Shown here: piece by piece, positions 31,872 through 36,903 of the stretch
How the letters are laid out: each line of letters starts with the position of its first letter
Position numbering within the stretch: the first letter of the stretch is position 1
Source of the DNA: Hypsibius dujardini
Taxonomy: Eukaryota > Tardigrada > Eutardigrada > Parachela > Hypsibiidae
Direction: 5' to 3'
Length of the DNA stretch: 36,903 nt
Assembly (NCBI GenBank): GCA_001579985.1
Contig: LRSR01007368.1
Span: 1 to 36,903 of the forward strand
The notes under the pieces: generated by a model
The model's database searches: none
What the model was told of the DNA's origin: nothing
What the model saw: the letters and a program-made list of their open reading frames with translations, nothing else
Program-made: the position numbers and the translations under genes

Positions 31872-31949
31872 AACACTCGATGGCATTCTGTTAGAATGCA
31901 ATATTGCTGTCAATTACATTTTGTTTTTAATATCAGCGGTATACGGTAT

Positions 31950-32080
31950 TATTATCTCTATCCATATGATGTTCGGCGATGTGATGTGAATTTGTGTGGT
32001 TCTACTGCAAAGTGACTTTACAGACGGACGGACGGGTAGGCAGCCAGGCATCCAGACAGACAGACAGACTGTTGGTTCCG
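31950..32080. repeat. GATGTGAATTTGTGTGG repeat unit with GACA array, copy 1
   Basis: Conserved head GATGTGAATTTGTGTGG then TTCTACTGCA (31983-32009), a short spacer, then a GACGGACGG/CAGACAGACAG array to about 32070. Confidence 0.65.
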
Positions 32081-32089
32081 CAGGATGAA

Positions 32090-32280
32090 TCGAAGTGTGA
32101 AAAAAGCACGCGGCTCCGAGACCTGAAAGGAGTGCAAAATTGAGTAATACAATTTTCAAGAAAATTCAGGGTTTCTTCTGAGCTCTCCCTTTTCAAAAGT
32201 AATTTTCTGCACCAAATCGTAAACCTTTTTGATTCTTTTTTGCTGAAGTTTACCCCATGTTTGCTATACCCGGATAAACC
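32090..32280. repeat. Dispersed repeat, copy 2 (AGTGTGAAAAARGCACGCGG type)
   Basis: Matches 28187-28380 in order over about 190 bases. It directly follows the GACA array of the preceding repeat, so the two may form one composite element. Confidence 0.65.
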
Positions 32281-32811
32281 ATATCATCTCAATTTTTTCA
32301 TTCATTGTTTTATTTAAGTAGTGTAAGATTGCTTCTAAATATTAATACGAGGGGGAAACTGAAAGTAGTATTCCCCCATTTTTTGTGAAGAGTCTATCAA
32401 CTATTCAAACCAACTAGCTCCTGATTCTATTTGCTCAACCTCAGATGAAATACGGAAAATTTTTGAATCCAAGAAAACAATTTTGCAAAAACTAAAAAAC
32501 TATTCTTTTGGTCTGCATTCTGACCGTAACCTTCTCCACTCCCTCTTGATAATTTGATTTTGCACTGACATTAAATTAGAAACAAGAATCCAGGATCCGC
32601 CGCACCCCTTAAAAAAGTACAAAAAAATTTTTTTTTAAGATCCCAGCTGTCATACTCATTAATTCTAAACTCCGTGAGGCACAGGGAGGCTGTTACATCC
32701 ATTAAATTTACTGGCTGAAAGTTAACTCGATCTGCTCCGTACTGGTTGCTCTGAAGTTCAACTTTTCCAGAAATATAAAATAGAAACAGAAGAACACGCG
32801 TCGGGCTCGTA

Positions 32812-33120
32812 CTACCAATTACCAAACTGCAGACGTGTTAAGAGGTAAAACTGGAATTCCACATTTTCCGGTGATGACGACTCCCAAAATTCCTGCTCGA
32901 CGGGACCAGGGCCAACTTTGGTCTGATCCTGCGCACCCAATATGACGGTTGAACAAACCACACTAAGTTTTTGGGAGACCATGTTCATGAGGGCTTCCAC
33001 ATAGTTGGAGTCAGTGTTGCCGAAGTAGAAGGGAGGAAGTTTCGGGAGAAGCACCAAGATAGCTCGATTTAGCTCGCCCATTCTTTTTCGCAGTTCTGAT
33101 CGATCTCGACAGACTTTCAT
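32812..33120 (-). CDS. Uncertain protein-coding frame
   Basis: A 102-codon frame from ATG at 33118-33120, beginning MKVCRDRSELRKRMGELNRA and containing LVLLPKLPPFYFGNTDSN, is richer in G and C than its surroundings and could be an exon. A second minus-strand frame (32571-32825) with VNFQPVNLMDVTASLCLTEF follows in another phase, but no splice pair I tried joins the two without a stop. No family recognised. It may be a fragment of a degraded gene. Confidence 0.2.
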   Translation of the reverse strand: MKVCRDRSELRKRMGELNRAILVLLPKLPPFYFGNTDSNYVEALMNMVSQKLSVVCSTVILGAQDQTKVGPGPVEQEFWESSSPENVEFQFYLLTRLQFGNW

Positions 33121-33682
33121 ACTTCAATTCCGCATTAAATTAATTTTTTGGTAGACGAATAAAAGCTTGCCACATGGCCTATCCGTGAAACAGATGAGCG
33201 AGAAAGAATGGCGAAGAAGGCGTCCACGGCATGAAACGGTTTAGAGGTTCCTCTCACAGACCGAATAGTCCCAGAATTTGTTTTCCGACCCACCACAAAA
33301 TAAACTCGATTGCAGGATAGCACTGGATAGCCCATTGTCTCCCACAAATTTTTGGTGCAACGGGTCAATAGATTCATGTTTCATTCATGATTCATATTGT
33401 ATAATAGATCGTAGCAGAACAGAAAATGCGTTTACCTTTGCAACAGCTGATTGGGCGTGCCAGTTGCTGAAATTAGCCTGCGTCCGCTTGCCTCGCGAAG
33501 CTTCCTTTTCTCGCACTGACCTACGTTTTTCAAATACAAGTCAGCGGTCGCCCTCTACCATTTAATGTGCTAAAAATATTTTTAATTCTTCTCGTCTGGT
33601 TCAAAAAATGGCGTGACATTACTTTCAGATTGCCCCTCGTAATACAGTGATTTGTCGTAACTTTCCACTTTGCATTTCTGAA

Positions 33683-33900
33683 CATGGAGGATCATTACTT
33701 TTGGAGTAAATTGGTGTATGCCAGTATCCATATCGATGTGAATTTGTGTGGGTCTACTGCATTGCGACCGTATGTGCGTGCAGACAGCCAGACAGAGGAT
33801 AGTCAGATGGGCAGGGAGGCAGGCAGGCAGGCACACCCATGCACAGCCAGACATAGACACACGCAGACAGGCAGACAAACAGACAGACAGATATTGCAAG
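33683..33900. repeat. GATGTGAATTTGTGTGG repeat unit with GACA array, copy 2
   Basis: GATGTGAATTTGTGTGGG then TCTACTGCA (from 33735) followed by GCAGACAGCCAGACAGAGG and CAGACAG units to about 33895. Its left part (GGAGGATCATTACTTTTGGA) also resembles about 2106-2130. Confidence 0.65.
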
Positions 33901-34280
33901 TACTGGTAATTACCAGGTTCTAACACACGCCATGAGAACGTTGCGAATGTGATGCAATTTATTTCGTAAATCCGACAATGCCCTCCAACTCCAACATGCC
34001 TTTCAGTCCTTAATAATTCAATCCGGTTTAGAACTCGATCTATCTTATCGTGTGTCTCCGTATTCGTAATGCCTCTCCTTTACAAGTGGCGGACTAATAA
34101 ACCCCGCTATCTTTCCTTCCCGCGCCAACAAGACACCCTGCCTATGTTTCTGTTAATAAACTATATCAGTGATCGAGAGCATTATGCAGGACAAACCGTT
34201 CTTTCGAATATCCATACATTGATTGTAAAGAAAACAGCACACCTTCGTAGCATTTTCCGCAACCACGTATGCCGGTAAAA

Positions 34281-35042
34281 ATGGCCGACAAAACAAGCAT
34301 TCAGTTTGTCACAAAATTCGTCGAATTCGCCATACCCTCGCTGCTGGAGTATCCCATCGATTTCCAACTCTTCCTCAGCCGCATCTGCTCCCTCGTCGCC
34401 CTGGAAGTGTCCCACCCTCCAGCCCCATTGCGACCACAGACATCCACGACCAATGGCTTTACGCGCAGCGCAACTGACCGGCTGTCCATGCGGCGCACCG
34501 GGCCCACCGTTACAGACAGTCTCCTTAAAAACGCCGAAGCAATCCTGACGGCTTCCTATCCGGATGAGGAGATCACGCGACGGGACGTGAAGCCAGGTGT
34601 GGCGCGATATCGCGTTCCAATGGAGCAGGGTACGCGGCTGTTTGAGTTCTCTGCGTTACTGAAGGAGGTCGCTCCAGAGCAGGTGAGGCTCTTCCTGTCG
34701 GATGGATTAATTAAAGCCAAAGCGACCAGTGGGGTACTGCTCTCCACGACAGGCATCAGTGGCGCCCAACGGTTGGACCTGTTCGGGGTACCGGTCGGGG
34801 AGACGGAACTCATCCCAGTGATGTTTATCGGTAATGTGGCGAAGGACGCGGAGAGGCTGGACAACACACTGAAACTGGCGGATGAAGTTATTAGATTTTT
34901 GATAAAGGTGAGGATTCGCCCGCGCGTCTCCTCTGCTCGTCCGTCTGTTCTTTTGACTGTCTGGCAGGCTCTCCGAGTGTCTGCTTGTTCGTTCTTCTAA
35001 CCAACGCTTGTCTGTCAATCGGTCACTTGGTCTGTCTGTCTA

Positions 35043-35077
<35 letters not shown>

Positions 35078-36105
35078 GTCTGTCTATCTGTCTGTATGTC
35101 TGTCAATCTGTTTGTGTGTCTGCCTGTCTGACTCACTATCTGTGTCACTGCCTGACAGTCCATATGTCTGAATCACTGTAATCCTGTCTGTTCGTCCATC
35201 TGTCCGTTCACACGTCAGACCTCCCGTTTCTTTATCCAACGTTCCGTTGATTGTCTTTCTCCCCGTCCCTTTGTCCGTTAGTCCGTCGGCCTGCCAATGT
35301 GTTCGTGCGTCTATGCCTTAGCCAGCCAGCCCGTTTATCCATCAGTTTTCTGACTGCTCGTTCTGATCGTCTGTTCCTCCGTCTGTTCATCTGTAAGATT
35401 GTCCGCCGGTCAGTCCGTCCGCCTATTCGTCCGTCCGTCTGCCCGTCCGTATTCCAGTTTGTTTGTCTGCCATACTGTTTTTCGGTCTGCTTGCTTCTTT
35501 TACTGGTCTGCCCACTTATAAATCCATTTTAATTCTAGAGTGACGAGCAAAATACGGACCGGGAAAGCGTTGCGAAAATCTACTCCGTCATGCCGCGAAT
35601 CCTCCACGTCATCAGCACACTGCTAGCCTTCATGGAATCGCATGCGGGAGCTAATTTACGAGCAGCAGCAGGGTCAGTAGAACTACCCACGTCAGCAGTC
35701 AAACACCTACAGCTACCCGAATATCGTGCACTATCGCTGACGGGCGGGCGTCTTGTCGTCTCTAGGCCCGGAAGCAGCAGCAGCAACGACGGCGGAACCT
35801 CGGCTGTGATTACACGGATAACCACGACGCCAGTGAAGAAGACGGTGATAACGCGGACAGTCACGACTGCCACGACGAGCAGCAGTGAAAGGATGCCGAC
35901 TACGACGACCACGAGCAGTAACATTCCTGGTATAGCCACGCGGACCATCACGAGCGTTCGGGGTGGTCCCGGGCAGGTAACGACGGAACGGAGCTTCCTC
36001 ACCTCCCAGATGCGGTCCATGTCCATGCCGAAGCGGTTTGGAAAGGACAGTCAAGTGATAATTCAACGAGAATTGGAAAGGTTTAATAGGAATTATCCGT
36101 CATAA
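34281..36105 (+). CDS. Unrecognised soluble protein with Ser/Thr-rich tail, two exons
   Basis: Exons 34281-34907 and 35539-36105 join in phase 0 (GTGAGG donor, TTCTAG acceptor), giving 397 residues. The start MADKTS has a strong context (AAAAATGG); an in-frame ATG at 34269 adds four residues. No signal peptide or clear membrane helix. Residues 1-55 are helix-like and hydrophobic-patterned (FVTKFVEFAIPSLLEYPIDF). Residues 110-190 alternate as in beta structure (LFEFSALLKEVAPEQVRLFL, then DLFGVPVGETELIPVMFIGN). FxxxxxxxxxxPExVxxxxxDGLIxxxA faintly recalls alpha-crystallin domains, but this is a guess. The last 110 residues are Ser/Thr-rich with TTT runs, probably disordered, ending in a charged RELERFNRNYPS. 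The 631-base intron is almost wholly a CTGT array. I do not know its function. Confidence 0.75.
34912..35515. repeat. Long CTGT/GTCC array filling the intron of the unknown gene
   Basis: About 600 bases of CTGT, GTCC and GTCTAT units, cleanest at 35020-35110, more decayed on both sides, running from just after the donor to about 25 bases before the acceptor. Confidence 0.9.
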
Positions 36106-36255
36106 ATTGCTAAGTTGAGGGCGCAGAATCACAATGATTTTTAATTGAGATAGACTCCGACAGTCGACATTCCTTTGCGGATCTTCGCGTGTTGATCGCA
36201 CCGAAAATTAAAATTCCTCACTTCCACCACTATATTATGAAATATTAGAAAAGTC

Positions 36256-36325
36256 TGTCTATTTATGTGTGTGTCTGTGTGTTTGTGTGTCTGTGTGTCT
36301 GTGTGTCTGTGTGTCTATTTGCTTC
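36256..36325. repeat. (GTGTCT/GTGTGTCT)n microsatellite
   Basis: Alternating TGTGTGTCTG units upstream of the Gln-rich gene. Confidence 0.85.
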
Positions 36326-36462
36326 CCTTCTGTCTACCTATATTTCTGTCTCTAACCTCTAGCTTATCACCAAGCAACGATGCATACAACCACCGCTTGA
36401 CAATTACAGAAACGCCAAATCAAAATGCTTGCAATATGTAAATAGACGGGAAAATTCATATA

Positions 36463-36468
36463 AATAAA
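36463..36468 (+). terminator. Putative polyadenylation signal of the unknown two-exon gene
   Basis: AATAAA on the plus strand, about 358 bases after the stop at 36105 and 40 bases before the next ATG. Confidence 0.4.
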
Positions 36469-36507
36469 GCACTGGCGTTCTACCTCTTGAAATCCCTCTA
36501 ACCCGCC

Positions 36508-36903
36508 ATGTTCGGCAATAATGGTAACAATAACATGGCCTCATCGCCACAACAACAACCGCTTCGGAAGAGCCTGGTAAAAAACGCCCCCAACCCCAAC
36601 CAACAGCAGCAGCAGCAGCGCCAGACACTCCAGCAAATTCCGCCTCTCCCACTCCCGCCTAATCAATTCTACATGGACGATGGGACCAGCATGTACGCCA
36701 CGCCCCCTCTCCCCAAGCAGAATCAACAACCGACTCCGCAGCAGATTCAAGCAGCCCAACAGATGATCGCCAACCAACAGCAACGCCTCCAGCAACTGCC
36801 CCCTGGTCAGGATCCTGTTTCAGGGGGTCAGCTTATTCCGCAGGCATCTCAAAGCCCCCAACCGGGGCAGTATCCACAACAGCTGCCTCTTCGTTCCCAA
36901 CAA
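36508..36903 (+). CDS. Gln/Pro-rich protein, first exon, cut by the window end
   Basis: An ATG at 36508 (context CCGCCATGT) opens a frame that runs 132 codons to the window edge without a stop. It starts MFGNNGNNNMASSPQQQPLR and is dominated by Gln, Pro and Asn, with a run of five or six Gln, a PPLPLPPNQFYMDDG segment and QQIQAAQQMIANQQQRLQQL, which may form a Gln-rich helix. Codon use (mixed CAA/CAG) suggests real coding rather than a pure CAG expansion. Such regions are common in transcriptional cofactors and cytoplasmic RNA-granule proteins; no conserved domain lies in this part, so no function is assigned. Confidence 0.65.
   Translation, partial: MFGNNGNNNMASSPQQQPLRKSLVKNAPNPNQQQQQQRQTLQQIPPLPLPPNQFYMDDGTSMYATPPLPKQNQQPTPQQIQAAQQMIANQQQRLQQLPPGQDPVSGGQLIPQASQSPQPGQYPQQLPLRSQQ

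Larger units (their letters stand above)
31872..34280. other. Intergenic region between NDUFS3 and the unknown two-exon gene
   Basis: Holds repeat pairs: an array unit (31950-32080 and 33683-33900) and a second repeat copy (32090-32280). The 32571-33377 part has minus-strand open frames of 80-102 codons whose joining sites could not be resolved. The plus-strand stretch 33960-34280 would contain the promoter or leader of the next gene. Confidence 0.5.
36106..36507. other. Short intergenic spacer between the two rightmost genes
   Basis: Contains a GTGTCTGT microsatellite (36256-36325) and an AATAAA at 36463-36468 that fits the end of the upstream gene, only 40 bases before the ATG of the next gene. 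There is no AG directly before that ATG and no obvious trans-splice acceptor. Confidence 0.55.

Noticed and set aside
33135-33377. 80-codon minus-strand open frame next to the uncertain 32812-33120 frame
   Set aside because: No splice pair could be found that joins it sensibly to its neighbour, and no family is recognised.

Overview
The window is nuclear DNA from an animal, most likely an invertebrate. Every protein gene is broken by introns with ordinary GT-AG borders (one looks GC-AG). The recognisable proteins are animal families: SLC17, vanin/biotinidase, MFSD1, SLC13 and the nuclear-encoded complex I subunit NDUFS3. Non-coding DNA is AT-rich and full of tetranucleotide arrays and short interspersed elements. 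The phylum cannot be fixed by eye; a small secreted Gly/Tyr-rich peptide is compatible with an ecdysozoan, but this is weak. No tRNA, rRNA or CRISPR array was found.

Layout. The left 26 kb is read from the minus strand: a two-exon Gly/Tyr-rich secreted peptide (414-1040), an SLC17/sialin-like anion transporter (2311-5854, 4 exons), a vanin/biotinidase-type amidase (7685-11606, 4 exons), an MFSD1 orthologue (12789-17031, 14 exons) and an SLC13 anion symporter (18387-26172, 10 exons). A possible small acidic gene lies on the plus strand inside SLC13 intron 3 (23901-24225). The right 8 kb is read from the plus strand: NDUFS3 (28836-31871, 6 exons), an unrecognised Ser/Thr-rich protein gene (34281-36105, 2 exons), and the first exon of a Gln/Pro-rich protein cut off by the window end (36508-36903). 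The 26.2-28.8 kb stretch between the two blocks is a divergent, repeat-filled intergenic region.

Exon models were built by joining splice sites so that reading frame and family alignment both continue. For the five recognised genes all phases close and predicted lengths are close to family norms, somewhat longer for NDUFS3. I saw no frameshift or internal stop in them.

The neighbours do not form one pathway. Three are solute carriers, of which MFSD1 and sialin-like SLC17 proteins are typically lysosomal or vesicular; the vanin-type enzyme is secreted; NDUFS3 is mitochondrial. Shared orientation does not imply an operon.

The most unusual content is the repeats: (1) several blocks of quite different simple repeats (TTTAGT-like, CAAAT-like, GGAAC-like) that start with the same AGGGATGG-type end, some closing with its inverted copy; (2) GTCT/GACA arrays that fill and lengthen introns of MFSD1, NDUFS3 and the unknown gene, while neighbouring introns are only about 60-110 bp; (3) small palindromic elements with CAGGGGGCGGAGC-type ends; (4) a roughly 1.1 kb element with inverted ends upstream of NDUFS3.
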